Shown here piece by piece: positions 1 through 6,275 of a DNA stretch of 10,443 nt. The stretch is from Nitrospinota bacterium (GTDB lineage: Bacteria > Nitrospinota > Nitrospinia > Nitrospinales > VA-1). The stretch spans positions 1-10,443 of the forward strand of contig PCCT01000024.1 in NCBI GenBank assembly GCA_002731985.1. Reading direction: 5' to 3'. Made by a program: the position numbers and the translations under genes. The notes beneath the pieces were generated by a model. It was not told where the DNA came from. It searched no databases and saw only the letters and a list, made by a program, of their open reading frames with translations. Each line of letters opens with the position of its first letter. The first letter of the stretch is position 1.

Positions 1-186
1 TGGGAGGCACACCTCAGTCCCTGGGATATGGCCGCTGGTGTGTTGATCGTACGCGAGGCTGGTGGTACTGTCACTGCCTTCGATGGTCGTCCATTCAGTA
101 TTTACGATAATAACGTTCTCGCAACTAACGGGTACGTCCATCAGGAAATGGTCAATATTCTGACAAGGCCAAAGGTCCAAAAATAA
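1..186 (+). CDS. Inositol monophosphatase family protein, C-terminal end (5' part outside window)
   Basis: The open frame enters from the left edge and ends at TAA 184-186, leaving 61 residues. It begins [20 protein letters not shown] and continues GG. This is the second signature of the inositol monophosphatase family, in which the Asp of the PWD motif is a metal and substrate ligand. The family are Mg2+-dependent phosphatases acting on inositol phosphates and related substrates (SuhB, CysQ, histidinol-phosphatase relatives). The segment after the motif ([12 protein letters not shown], then NNVLATNG) also fits the usual C-terminal pattern. The exact substrate cannot be decided from this fragment. 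The gene converges on speA, with a repeat-bearing gap of 160 bases between them. Confidence 0.88.
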   Translation, partial: WEAHLSPWDMAAGVLIVREAGGTVTAFDGRPFSIYDNNVLATNGYVHQEMVNILTRPKVQK

Positions 187-217
187 TTTTCATATTTGGG
201 TGTCGCTCGACCTTAAG

Positions 218-246
218 ATGTGTCGCCCTGAACTTGTCGAAGGGCC
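218..246. repeat. Intergenic inverted-repeat unit, left copy in gap 1
   Basis: This stretch contains ATGTGTCGCCCTGAACTTGT followed by CGAAGGGC. Its core CCTGAACTTGTCGAAGG is the reverse complement, with two mismatches, of the core CCTTCGACAGGCTCAGG at 269-285. The first 20 bases match 3716-3735 in the other convergent gap at 17 of 20 positions, so this is a dispersed family and not a local accident. The ends (GCCCT/AGGGC) can pair as a short stem. From memory, very similar TCGAAGG/CCTGAGCC elements occur between genes in many unrelated genomes; that is recollection and was not checked. Confidence 0.7.
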
Positions 247-266
247 TTGATGTGAGCAAAACCGAG

Positions 267-290
267 ATCCTTCGACAGGCTCAGGATGAC
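267..290. repeat. Intergenic inverted-repeat unit, right copy in gap 1
   Basis: The sequence is ATCCTTCGACAGGCTCAGGA followed by TGAC. It is an inverted partner of the unit at 218-246. It matches the unit at 3820-3843 (CCTTCGACTGGGCTCAGGAC, then GAC) apart from a one-base length difference and a few substitutions. ATCCT (267-271) and AGGAT (283-287) can form a short stem. Together with the left copy it fills much of the gap between two converging genes. Confidence 0.7.
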
Positions 291-326
291 AACTGAAAAT
301 CTCAGTTCATGCCTTTAAAGCTATTC

Positions 327-345
327 CTCCTCTGGGCAAGAGGAG
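327..345. terminator. Bidirectional terminator-like hairpin between the phosphatase gene and speA
   Basis: CTCCTCT (327-333) and AGAGGAG (339-345) are perfect complements separated by the five-base loop GGGCA. On the plus strand the stem is followed by TTTACTT, a short U-rich run, which suits termination of the incoming phosphatase transcript. On the minus strand the hairpin begins one base after the speA stop codon, so it could also end that transcript, although no clear U-run follows there. The position between two converging stop codons supports a terminator role. Strength is not known. Confidence 0.55.
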
Positions 346-346
346 T

Positions 347-2248
347 TTACTTAAGGAGGTAGGTGTAACCGCTGAGGCCTTCTTTGTATAATTTTAAAAA
401 CTCGTCGGCATCTTCCTGGGTGATGTTGCCATTTTCTACATAATTGATTAGAAATCCGGACACCCGGCCCGCGAGTTCGTCTGCTTTGAACTGGACGTAA
501 TCCAGCACATCGGTCACATCTTCGCCTTCGATGATCTGTTCGTACTTGAGACTGCCGTCTTTCTGTATGGAAACGTGGAAGGTGTTCGTGTCGCCAAAGA
601 GGTTGTGCAGGTCGCCAAGGATTTCCTGGTACGATCCGATTAAAAATATTCCGAACTGGTAGGACTCGCCGGGTTCCAGCGAATGGACTTTGAGTGTCGG
701 CGTATTGCTTCGGTTAGTGCCAATGAAGAGATCGAGTCGTCCGTCTGAGTCGCAGGTGATGTCTTCGAGAGTCGCGTCGCGTTTGGGTTCTTCATTCAAT
801 CGTTGAATGGGGAGGACGGGGAACACCTGGTCGATGGCCCATGAATCGGGAACGGATTGGAATACTGAAAAATTACAGAAATATTTGTCGGCCAGATTTT
901 TGCGCAGGGTCACAATTTCATCCGGCATGTACTTCAATCGTTCAGACAGTTTTTCAATTTTTCTGCTGATGCCCCAGTAAATGCGTTCGCAAAGCGCGCG
1001 GTCTTGCAAAGTGATGAGTCCGAGCAGGAACTGATTGTGTATTTCATCCTTTAAGTGTGTGGCATCGTGCCAGGACTCACTCAGGTTTTTGTTCGATGTG
1101 TTTTCCAGTACATCGTGAATTTCATGAACGATCTCGGGAGCTTCTTCGGGTATTTCAATTTGTTCGCTCCATTCAGGAAACGAAGTGACGTCGAGCACGT
1201 TGAACACGAGAATGGAATGATAGGCCGTCATCGCCCGTCCCGATTCAGAAATGATGTTCGGATGCGGCAGGTCATTCTCCTGGCAGGACTCCATAACATG
1301 ATAAACCACGTCGTTGGCGTATTCCTGCACGGTGTAGTTGGTGCTTGATGCGTAGGTAGAACGTGACCCGTCGTAGTCGACGCCGAGTCCGCCGCCCACA
1401 TCGATGTGGTCGACGGGGCATCCTGATTTCCGGAGTTCCATGTAGAAGCGTCCCACTTCTTTCAAACTGTTTTTGATTCGGCGGATATTAGTGATCTGGC
1501 TTCCTAGGTGAAAATGGATGAGACGGATGCAGCCTTTAATCCCGCGTTTTTCCGCGAATTCCAATGCGTCAACCAGTTCCATCGAGTTGAGTCCGAACTT
1601 TGAATACTCTCCGCCCGACTCAGCCCATCTTCCCTGTCCGGCGCTGGTGAGTTTGATGCGGAGTCCGATGTTGGGTTGGATATTTATTTCTTTCGCGACC
1701 CGGTGGATGATCTCCAGTTCGTCTGGCCGTTCCACAACGATGAATACTTTCTTGCCCAGTTTCTGGCTCATCAGTGCGAGGCGGATGAATGTTTCGTCCT
1801 TGTATCCGTTGCAAATGAGGAGCGCTTCCGGATTGTCCATGATCGCAAGGATCGCATGCAGTTCCGGTTTCGAGCCAGCTTCCAGCCCGAAGTTGAATGG
1901 CCTGCCGAACTTGACGATCTCCTCGACCACCTGGCGTTGCTGGTTGACCTTGATGGGATACACCCCGTGGTAGGCTCCCTTATAACCGTACTCTTTGATA
2001 GATCTGTCGAACGCGTTGGCCAGTTTGGCGATACTGGCTTTGAGGATATCTGAAAATCGGATGAGCGCGGGCAGGGAATAGCCTTTCGCCTGAATATCCT
2101 CGACCAATTCTTTCAGGTCGATGGAATGGTGGTTTCCGTTTTGAGGCTGGACGACAATGTGCCCCTTGTTGTTAATGTCAAAATAGCCCGAACCCCAGCC
2201 ACGAATGTTGTATAGCTCGCGAGATTCTTCAATATTCCATTTGGTCAT
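347..2248 (-). CDS. speA: Biosynthetic arginine decarboxylase (SpeA)
   Basis: A 633-residue, full-length member of the biosynthetic arginine decarboxylase family. It is a cytoplasmic PLP enzyme of fold type III that converts L-arginine to agmatine plus CO2, the first step of the agmatine route to putrescine and other polyamines. Visible signs are the N-terminal NIRGWGSGYFDIN, the PLP-lysine motif HGVYPIKVNQQRQ (K100), the HFHLGSQ motif, the glycine-rich phosphate-binding loop VGGGLGVDYDGS, and the ISESGRA stretch. The central insertion and C-terminal domain typical of this family, as opposed to shorter ornithine or DAP decarboxylases, are present. The start is ATG 2246-2248. Two in-frame TAA codons lie 12 to 18 bases upstream, so no earlier start is possible, and AAGG lies seven bases before the ATG. 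The gene diverges from lysA, which encodes another fold-III decarboxylase. A regulatory link is possible through the shared 213-base gap but is not shown. Confidence 0.95.
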   Translation of the reverse strand: MTKWNIEESRELYNIRGWGSGYFDINNKGHIVVQPQNGNHHSIDLKELVEDIQAKGYSLPALIRFSDILKASIAKLANAFDRSIKEYGYKGAYHGVYPIKVNQQRQVVEEIVKFGRPFNFGLEAGSKPELHAILAIMDNPEALLICNGYKDETFIRLALMSQKLGKKVFIVVERPDELEIIHRVAKEINIQPNIGLRIKLTSAGQGRWAESGGEYSKFGLNSMELVDALEFAEKRGIKGCIRLIHFHLGSQITNIRRIKNSLKEVGRFYMELRKSGCPVDHIDVGGGLGVDYDGSRSTYASSTNYTVQEYANDVVYHVMESCQENDLPHPNIISESGRAMTAYHSILVFNVLDVTSFPEWSEQIEIPEEAPEIVHEIHDVLENTSNKNLSESWHDATHLKDEIHNQFLLGLITLQDRALCERIYWGISRKIEKLSERLKYMPDEIVTLRKNLADKYFCNFSVFQSVPDSWAIDQVFPVLPIQRLNEEPKRDATLEDITCDSDGRLDLFIGTNRSNTPTLKVHSLEPGESYQFGIFLIGSYQEILGDLHNLFGDTNTFHVSIQKDGSLKYEQIIEGEDVTDVLDYVQFKADELAGRVSGFLINYVENGNITQEDADEFLKLYKEGLSGYTYLLK

Positions 2249-2266
2249 GTGCTGGCCTTATTATAA

Positions 2267-2287
2267 CCTCCCGTTTATAAGGGGAGG
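2267..2287 (-). promoter_or_regulatory. Hairpin in the speA 5' leader
   Basis: CCTCCC (2267-2272) and GGGAGG (2282-2287) form a perfect six-pair stem around a nine-base AT-rich loop. On the speA-sense (minus) strand the second arm reads GGGAGG. It ends about 18 bases before the speA ATG, too far to be the usual ribosome binding site. If the leader is transcribed, this hairpin could affect translation or mRNA stability. It could equally be a chance structure. Confidence 0.35.
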
Positions 2288-2313
2288 CAGGGTGGGGTTG
2301 TTACTTTTCATAG

Positions 2314-2330
2314 GATAATTTAAAGTTATC
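2314..2330. promoter_or_regulatory. Imperfect palindrome, candidate operator in the speA/lysA gap
   Basis: GATAATTTAAAGTTATC is a 17-base dyad with seven of eight base pairs matching around a central A. It lies 66 bases upstream of the speA start, inside the divergent intergenic region. The length and symmetry suit binding of a dimeric regulator. No regulator family is assigned. Confidence 0.35.
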
Positions 2331-2366
2331 TTATCTGTTTGAAAAGTCAAATAGTTTGTGGCTTTT

Positions 2367-2384
2367 ATTCGGCTTAAGTCGAAT
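2367..2384. promoter_or_regulatory. Palindrome, candidate operator upstream of lysA
   Basis: ATTCGGCTTAAGTCGAAT is an 18-base dyad in which eight of nine pairs match, including a central CTTAAG. It sits about 30 bases upstream of the predicted lysA -10 element, where an activator or repressor of lysA, or of both divergent genes, could bind. The function is inferred from symmetry and position only. Confidence 0.4.
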
Positions 2385-2413
2385 GGAAAGCGATAGGGCA
2401 ACGCCCAAATCTA

Positions 2414-2422
2414 TGCTATAAA
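2414..2422 (+). promoter_or_regulatory. Extended -10 promoter element for lysA
   Basis: TGCTATAAA fits the extended -10 pattern TGnTATAAT with one mismatch. It ends 39 bases before the lysA ATG and predicts a leader of roughly 30 bases. No good -35 hexamer lies 16 to 18 bases upstream, which is common for extended -10 promoters. A similar TGnTATAAA lies at nearly the same distance before bpt. Confidence 0.45.
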
Positions 2423-2461
2423 TTCAGATCATTTACAAAGGCAAATTATGAAGGAGTTGAG

Positions 2462-3700
2462 ATGAAGATAGAAAGTGTCGATGTCCAAAAGATTGCCGGG
2501 GAGTTTGGAACGCCGGTTTATGTATACAGTATGACTGCATTGCGCCAGTCGATAGAAGAGATTCGTCAACTCGCGCCGGTCACCCGTTACGCGATGAAAG
2601 CCTGTTCCAATGTTCGTGTGCTCAAGGAAATGTTACAGCATGGAATCAAGATTGATTCGGTCAGCATTTACGAAGTGAAGCGCGCGCTCAGAGCAGGATT
2701 CAAGCCAGAGGACATTTGCTTTACCAGCGATGTTTTCGCATACCCGGGAGATGTGCTGTTCTGTCTGGAGAACGAAATTTTCACCAATTGCGGAACGCTG
2801 GGAATGCTGGAGGAATATGGTCGTGCGTTTGAGGAAGCGAACCAGGGGAATCATAAAGTATCCATTCGCATTAACCCGGGGGAAGGTGCCGGTCACTCCA
2901 AAAAGACCAACACTGGCGGACCTTACAGCAAGCACGGTATCTGGTACGAAAACCTGGACGAAGCTCGGGCCATAGCGAAGAAACACAGTCTGACAATTTC
3001 CGGTGTGCATATTCATATAGGGTCGGGTGGGGATATGGAGCATCTGAAACGGCTCACCGGAAAGTTGGTGGACTTCGCAAAAGGATTTAGCGATCTGGAA
3101 GTAGTCAACTTTGGCGGTGGCCTGCCTTATCAGTACAATCCTGAGTTACCGCAGGAAGAAATTTCCGGCTACAAATCTATTCTTGCTGAGCGGGTGAAAG
3201 TTCTGGAAGATTATTTCGGTCGCAAGATTATATGCGAGATCGAACCCGGCAGAAGGTTCGTTGCCGGATGCGGATACCTTATTGGAGAAGTGCGCGCGCT
3301 AAACCATACTTTTGATGAAGACGGCAAGCGTCTCGATTATGTGTTGGGCAATATTGGATTTTGTCACTTGCTTCGTCCCATGGCATATGGGTCGTTTCAT
3401 CCTATTTGGATCGCGGGAGATGATTTGGGACCCGAGCAGGATATCATTGTGGCAGGTCCGGTATGCGAGTCGGGAGATGTGCTCACTCAGAAGGATGAAG
3501 AACCGGTGCCCCGGCGATTGCCTCTGCCGAAAACGGGCGACCTTATTGTTGTTGGCGGCGCGGGCGCATACGGATTCGCTATGTCTTCTAACTACAATAC
3601 ACAGCCTTTACTTCCAGAGGTAGCAGTAGAAGGAGGTAAATATCAGCTAACGCGCCGAAGGCAGACTCTCGATGATATGTTGCAGGAAGAAACAAGCTGA
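2462..3700 (+). CDS. lysA: Diaminopimelate decarboxylase (LysA)
   Basis: A 412-residue fold-III PLP decarboxylase. Diaminopimelate decarboxylase converts meso-diaminopimelate to L-lysine plus CO2 in the cytoplasm, the last step of lysine synthesis. The N-terminal barrel shows the PLP-lysine motif YAMKACSN (K46), GVHIHIGSG (181-189), the phosphate-binding NFGGGLPY (216-223) and EPGRRFVAG (261-269). The C-terminal domain carries GPVCESGDVL (332-341), with the interface Cys and Glu, and GAYGFAMSSNYN (368-379). The CESGDV form is typical of DAP decarboxylase; ornithine decarboxylases have a CDG-type motif there. The region after K46 reads DSVSIYEVKRAL, a variant of the usual DxVSxGEL. The length is normal. 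The start is ATG 2462, preceded by AAGGAG at five bases spacing. A broader substrate range, including ornithine or lysine, cannot be excluded from sequence alone. Confidence 0.92.
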   Translation: MKIESVDVQKIAGEFGTPVYVYSMTALRQSIEEIRQLAPVTRYAMKACSNVRVLKEMLQHGIKIDSVSIYEVKRALRAGFKPEDICFTSDVFAYPGDVLFCLENEIFTNCGTLGMLEEYGRAFEEANQGNHKVSIRINPGEGAGHSKKTNTGGPYSKHGIWYENLDEARAIAKKHSLTISGVHIHIGSGGDMEHLKRLTGKLVDFAKGFSDLEVVNFGGGLPYQYNPELPQEEISGYKSILAERVKVLEDYFGRKIICEIEPGRRFVAGCGYLIGEVRALNHTFDEDGKRLDYVLGNIGFCHLLRPMAYGSFHPIWIAGDDLGPEQDIIVAGPVCESGDVLTQKDEEPVPRRLPLPKTGDLIVVGGAGAYGFAMSSNYNTQPLLPEVAVEGGKYQLTRRRQTLDDMLQEETS

Positions 3701-3715
3701 TTCGATTTTGGCCTT

Positions 3716-3735
3716 ATGTGTCGCGTTGAGCTTGT
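3716..3735. repeat. Intergenic repeat unit, degraded copy in gap 2
   Basis: ATGTGTCGCGTTGAGCTTGT matches 218-237 at 17 of 20 positions, and both are preceded by CCTT. It begins 16 bases after the lysA stop. The expected continuation CGAAGG is lost, so this is a partial or decayed copy. Confidence 0.55.
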
Positions 3736-3770
3736 GGTATTTGACCATCGCACTCATACCCTGAAGGGGA

Positions 3771-3798
3771 ATGTCGAAACGTGAATGTCCTTCGACAT
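3771..3798. repeat. Inverted repeat ATGTCGAA / TTCGACAT in gap 2
   Basis: ATGTCGAA (3771-3778) and TTCGACAT (3791-3798) are perfect eight-base inverted repeats around a 12-base spacer. They carry the TTCGACA core of the neighbouring repeat family, and the preceding CCCTGAAGGGGA resembles the other half of the unit. It can form a hairpin between the two converging genes lysA and the pterin dehydratase gene. Confidence 0.5.
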
Positions 3799-3815
3799 CC
3801 CACAATTTATTGAAA

Positions 3816-3843
3816 GAGCCCTTCGACTGGGCTCAGGACGACA
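3816..3843 (-). terminator. Repeat unit forming a terminator-like hairpin downstream of the pterin dehydratase gene
   Basis: GAGCCC (3816-3821) and GGGCTC (3829-3834) are perfect complements around a seven-base loop. The following AGGACGACACT matches the repeat at 267-290. Read on the minus strand, the direction of the dehydratase gene, the hairpin is followed by TTTCAATAAATT, a modest U-rich tract. It lies 22 bases past that gene's stop codon. A repeat-family member therefore seems to serve as a terminator here. Confidence 0.5.
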
Positions 3844-3864
3844 CTACTTAGTTTGTCAAAATTA

Positions 3865-4170
3865 CTAAAATAACGGATCGATTTTCTGGGCCATCTGCAC
3901 ATCGGCAAGAGTCACACCTCCCGATGAATGGGTCCAGTACTTTACCGATATGCGTTTGTAGTTGATGTGAATGTCCGGATGGTGATTGTTTGCCTCGGCG
4001 GCTTCCGCCACTTTATTCACGAAATTGATTCCCTCCATGTAAGAGGAAGCGTGTTTGACCCGTTCAATAAACGGAACACCATGTTCGTTTTCCCCCGTTT
4101 TCCATTCCGGTGCAAGCTCATTGATTTTCTGCTGGAGTTCTTCCGATGTTAAAGATTTCTTTTCGACCAT
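3865..4170 (-). CDS. 4a-hydroxytetrahydrobiopterin dehydratase (pterin-4a-carbinolamine dehydratase, PhhB/PCD family)
   Basis: A small cytoplasmic protein of 101 residues, normal for the family. The enzyme dehydrates 4a-hydroxytetrahydropterin so the pterin can be recycled, classically alongside aromatic amino acid hydroxylases. Many bacteria carry it without a hydroxylase, and a role in molybdopterin or folate side reactions has been proposed. The active-site signature is plain: EANNHHPDIHINYKRISVKY followed by WTHSSGGVT, with the paired histidines of HHPD and the later His. The N-terminal LTSEELQQKINELAPEW fits the family's first helix. The chosen start is ATG 4168-4170, with AGGAG seven bases upstream; a GTG at 4171-4173 directly before it is only four bases from that site. 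No hydroxylase gene is near, so the partner is unknown. Confidence 0.92.
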   Translation of the reverse strand: MVEKKSLTSEELQQKINELAPEWKTGENEHGVPFIERVKHASSYMEGINFVNKVAEAAEANNHHPDIHINYKRISVKYWTHSSGGVTLADVQMAQKIDPLF

Positions 4171-4242
4171 CACTCGACTCCTGAGTTTGCCATGCCAGGC
4201 TGTTTTTGATACCAGTGAAATATTTAATTAGTGATAAGTGTC

Positions 4243-4286
4243 TAAACTGTCTATACTAACACAGTTCGTAAACTGCTGATAAACTG
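4243..4286. promoter_or_regulatory. Cluster of TAAACTG direct repeats, candidate regulator-binding region
   Basis: TAAACTG occurs at 4243-4249, 4269-4275 and 4280-4286, with an inverted ACAGTT at 4261-4266. Two of the direct copies are 11 bases apart, close to one DNA turn. The cluster lies 73 to 116 bases upstream of the pterin dehydratase start. A weak extended -10 for that gene (TGGTATCAA on the minus strand, 4206-4214) lies between the cluster and the ATG. The rest of the 4171-4404 gap shows no gene. Confidence 0.3.
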
Positions 4287-4404
4287 TATGTTATTTGTCT
4301 GGTTCAGGCGAGTTAACTGAGTGGTGTGGGCGTATGGATTCGGAATAAATTAAGTGGTTAGCCAAAACTTTGAAGAAGGTATAGTGTCTTCGCTAATCCA
4401 TCCG

Positions 4405-4665
4405 TCATTTTCCTTCAACTAATTTATTCAATTTATGGCGCAAAGTTGTTTCATGCGCTTTGTAGACAAAACTTTCCACACCGTTGATGCGCACTACGGG
4501 AATCTTTTCTTTAAACTCTTCGAATAATTTTGGGTCCGACTCAATATCCGTCATGACCAATTGTGCAGGGTAGTCCGAAAGCACACGGTTCACAACATCT
4601 TTGGCATCATCGCAGAGACAGCAGTCCTGCTTTGTCAGAATTTCTATGATTATTGTATCGGGCAT
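4405..4665 (-). CDS. Glutaredoxin-like (DUF836-type) small thiol protein
   Basis: An 86-residue protein with a compact thioredoxin fold. It has a beta strand (IIIEILTK), a redox motif CCLC (C15-x-x-C18, with an extra C16), a following helix, a second strand with DIESDP, and the cis-proline stretch KIPVVRING (P56). The spacing from CxxC to the cis-proline and the short C-terminal helix match glutaredoxin-like proteins of the DUF836 family. There is no signal peptide, so it should act in the cytoplasm. It is the last gene of the redox operon, 22 bases after the cytochrome b stop. The start is ATG 4663-4665; the bases before it are pyrimidine-rich with no Shine-Dalgarno sequence, so translation may depend on coupling to the upstream gene. 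Substrates are unknown. Confidence 0.75.
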   Translation of the reverse strand: MPDTIIIEILTKQDCCLCDDAKDVVNRVLSDYPAQLVMTDIESDPKLFEEFKEKIPVVRINGVESFVYKAHETTLRHKLNKLVEGK

Positions 4666-4687
4666 GAAAGAAGAGGGGGCTGGCCCG

Positions 4688-5698
4688 TTACATTGAGTGA
4701 GTCATGGTAGTGAATTTTCCCCAGAGGATTAGTGCGGCAAACAATATAATTGTGCTCCATAAGACCAGCATCGCGATGGGGCGTTTTTTGGGGTCGGTTT
4801 CCGGGCTTCTGTCTATGAAAGGAACGCTGACTAGGCAGAAGCCAATCAGAAATGGTGCGACGATCAGCGAAGGGACCCAAATGTTTTCCAGCGCATAAAT
4901 CCAAACGAATTGCCAGGGTGGTTTTGTAACTTCCAATCCCATGATCGGCACATTTCCCAATGGCGGTGAAATGGTCAATGCCAGCAGGCAGATGAAAGTA
5001 AATACACCGGCGCCAGCTCGCCTTAAATAGGCTGTGTGCTGGGCGAATGTAATGGATTTGCCTGTATCTGTTCCATCCGGTTTCGCAGAAAGCTTGTGGT
5101 ACTTGATGTAGAACAGGTGGAGTCCGAGTAGCATAATAGTCAGGATGGGAAGCAGGGAGATGTGGGCCATATAAATCCGGCTCAACAACGGTATTCCCGG
5201 AGAAAAATTTTCTGTCAGCGGTACGCCCAGGATACCAAACTTTCCAGCGACCCAGAGAAAGTGGTCGAGCGCTTCATAGCCTTCCTGATCCCATTTGAGT
5301 ACCGTTCCGGTAAACATTAGATTGATCATCAGTCCAAATAGACCGACACCGATCAGCCAGTTAACTTCTCTTGGTTTTTTGTAGGACGCGGTGTAAAACA
5401 CGCGGATCATATGCAGGACAAGTGTGACCGTAAGAATTTCCCCCGCCCAGAAATGAATGCCGCGAAGGAACCAGCCCATATACACCTGGTCCATTAAGAA
5501 ATGCACACTGCTGTTAGCTCTCTCGGGAGTTGGGTTGAAGAACTGAGCAAGCAAAATTCCGCTGATAACCAGCACTCCAAACGAGGTCATCGTCATTCCG
5601 CCGAGAGAGTATTTTATGGAATTGGAGTGGTCGGGGACTTCGTAATCGAGGAGGTGTATGCCCAGCCGTTCTTTAAGAATTTTTTGAAGTCCACTCAC
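4688..5698 (-). CDS. Cytochrome b6-like protein with fused subunit IV domain
   Basis: A 336-residue inner-membrane dihaem cytochrome b with about seven spans (near 33-53, 78-100, 113-135, 175-198, 228-245, 272-293, 306-326). Haem ligands are H82/H96 in helix B (13 residues between) and H179/H194 in helix D (14 between, the b6 spacing; mitochondrial-type cytochrome b has 13). Other b6-like signs are [39 protein letters not shown] and LSRIY. S39 stands where cytochrome b6 has the cysteine that binds haem ci. The subunit IV part follows in the same chain, with [13 protein letters not shown] (P260-P261-W262) at the place of the PEWY quinol-site motif. The start is GTG 5696-5698 with AAAGGA seven bases upstream. 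No Rieske or cytochrome c1/f gene is in the window, so it may work in an alternative quinol or quinone-linked complex with its operon partners. Confidence 0.9.
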   Translation of the reverse strand: MSGLQKILKERLGIHLLDYEVPDHSNSIKYSLGGMTMTSFGVLVISGILLAQFFNPTPERANSSVHFLMDQVYMGWFLRGIHFWAGEILTVTLVLHMIRVFYTASYKKPREVNWLIGVGLFGLMINLMFTGTVLKWDQEGYEALDHFLWVAGKFGILGVPLTENFSPGIPLLSRIYMAHISLLPILTIMLLGLHLFYIKYHKLSAKPDGTDTGKSITFAQHTAYLRRAGAGVFTFICLLALTISPPLGNVPIMGLEVTKPPWQFVWIYALENIWVPSLIVAPFLIGFCLVSVPFIDRSPETDPKKRPIAMLVLWSTIILFAALILWGKFTTMTHSM

Positions 5699-5718
5699 AA
5701 GGCGATCCTTTGTTAATG

Positions 5719-5747
5719 ACTATGAAGGGTCTTTAAGGTACCGTCAA
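5719..5747 (-). promoter_or_regulatory. Possible internal promoter before the cytochrome b gene
   Basis: On the minus strand TTGACG (5742-5747) and CATAGT (5719-5724) are separated by 17 bases, five and four matches to the sigma70 consensus. It lies in the 81-base gap before cytochrome b, the longest gap in the operon. The predicted transcript would start very close to the ribosome binding site, which lowers confidence. Confidence 0.25.
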
Positions 5748-5779
5748 AAATGTTCATGGCCTCGAGTAAAAATATAGAA

Positions 5780-6271
5780 TTATTCAAGGTTCCTGTTAGA
5801 GCTTCCTTCACCCATCCGCAAAATACTCAAGCCCGCAAAAACCAGTCCTGAAATAATTGTGATGCCAACAGCCATCCAGTAACCCTTTGCATGGGGTGAC
5901 ACCCATTCGTGCGTGGCTTCTTGCACATGCTGTTTGTGCATTTCATGTTGACCCTGTTCATGTCCTGCATCAGTTTTTTCCTTGAAGCGTTTCATGGGTT
6001 CGCCATCACCCACTTCCATATCGGCAAGAGGGTCTTCGTTACCTAAAATATCATTGCTTGAAAACAGGGAACCCATAGGAGTGTCACTGGGGTCAGGCAT
6101 TCCTGATTCTTCTCCGGCATCTACCGCATAAATCGAATCATTGAGAGGGGTGACTTCTTCCGTCAGGGCGGCGGAAGATTTTTCTTCACTGTGCCCGCCG
6201 CCATGAGCAAAGGCAACTGAAGGGGCGGCTAACAGGAACGCAAATAATATAAGGATGGCTTTACCGCTCAT
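5780..6271 (-). CDS. Secreted His-rich protein with C-terminal membrane anchor, unknown function
   Basis: I do not recognise the family. Starting at ATG 6269-6271 (GGAG eight bases upstream), it has 163 residues. MSGKAILILFAFLLAAPSVA plus FA is a clear signal peptide with an AFA cleavage site. The mature protein would begin HGGGHSEE. Next comes an acidic, low-complexity stretch (about 28-100) rich in Asp, Glu, Ser, Pro and Met. A His-rich segment (104-121: H104, H109, H112, H115, H121) follows, then one membrane span (about 131-150) and a short tail. The bulk should face the periplasm. The two His clusters and several Met suggest metal or haem binding, which is inference. The start lies five bases after the end of the TlpA-like gene, so the two are probably translationally coupled, and cytochrome b follows. 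A longer start at ATG 6299-6301 would put ten extra residues before the signal peptide and is less likely. Confidence 0.75.
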   Translation of the reverse strand: MSGKAILILFAFLLAAPSVAFAHGGGHSEEKSSAALTEEVTPLNDSIYAVDAGEESGMPDPSDTPMGSLFSSNDILGNEDPLADMEVGDGEPMKRFKEKTDAGHEQGQHEMHKQHVQEATHEWVSPHAKGYWMAVGITIISGLVFAGLSILRMGEGSSNRNLE

Positions 6272-6275
6272 TGTT

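Noticed and set aside
218..290. CRISPR-like repeats.
   Set aside because: Only two inverted units are present, without regular spacers or cas genes.
1518..2053. Long plus-strand reading frames antisense to speA.
   Set aside because: They lie wholly inside the well-supported speA gene, show no family motifs, and follow from its codon pattern.
2462..3700. Carboxynorspermidine or ornithine decarboxylase instead of LysA, given the neighbouring speA.
   Set aside because: GPVCESGDVL and GAYGFAMSSNYN are the diaminopimelate decarboxylase forms, and the length fits LysA.
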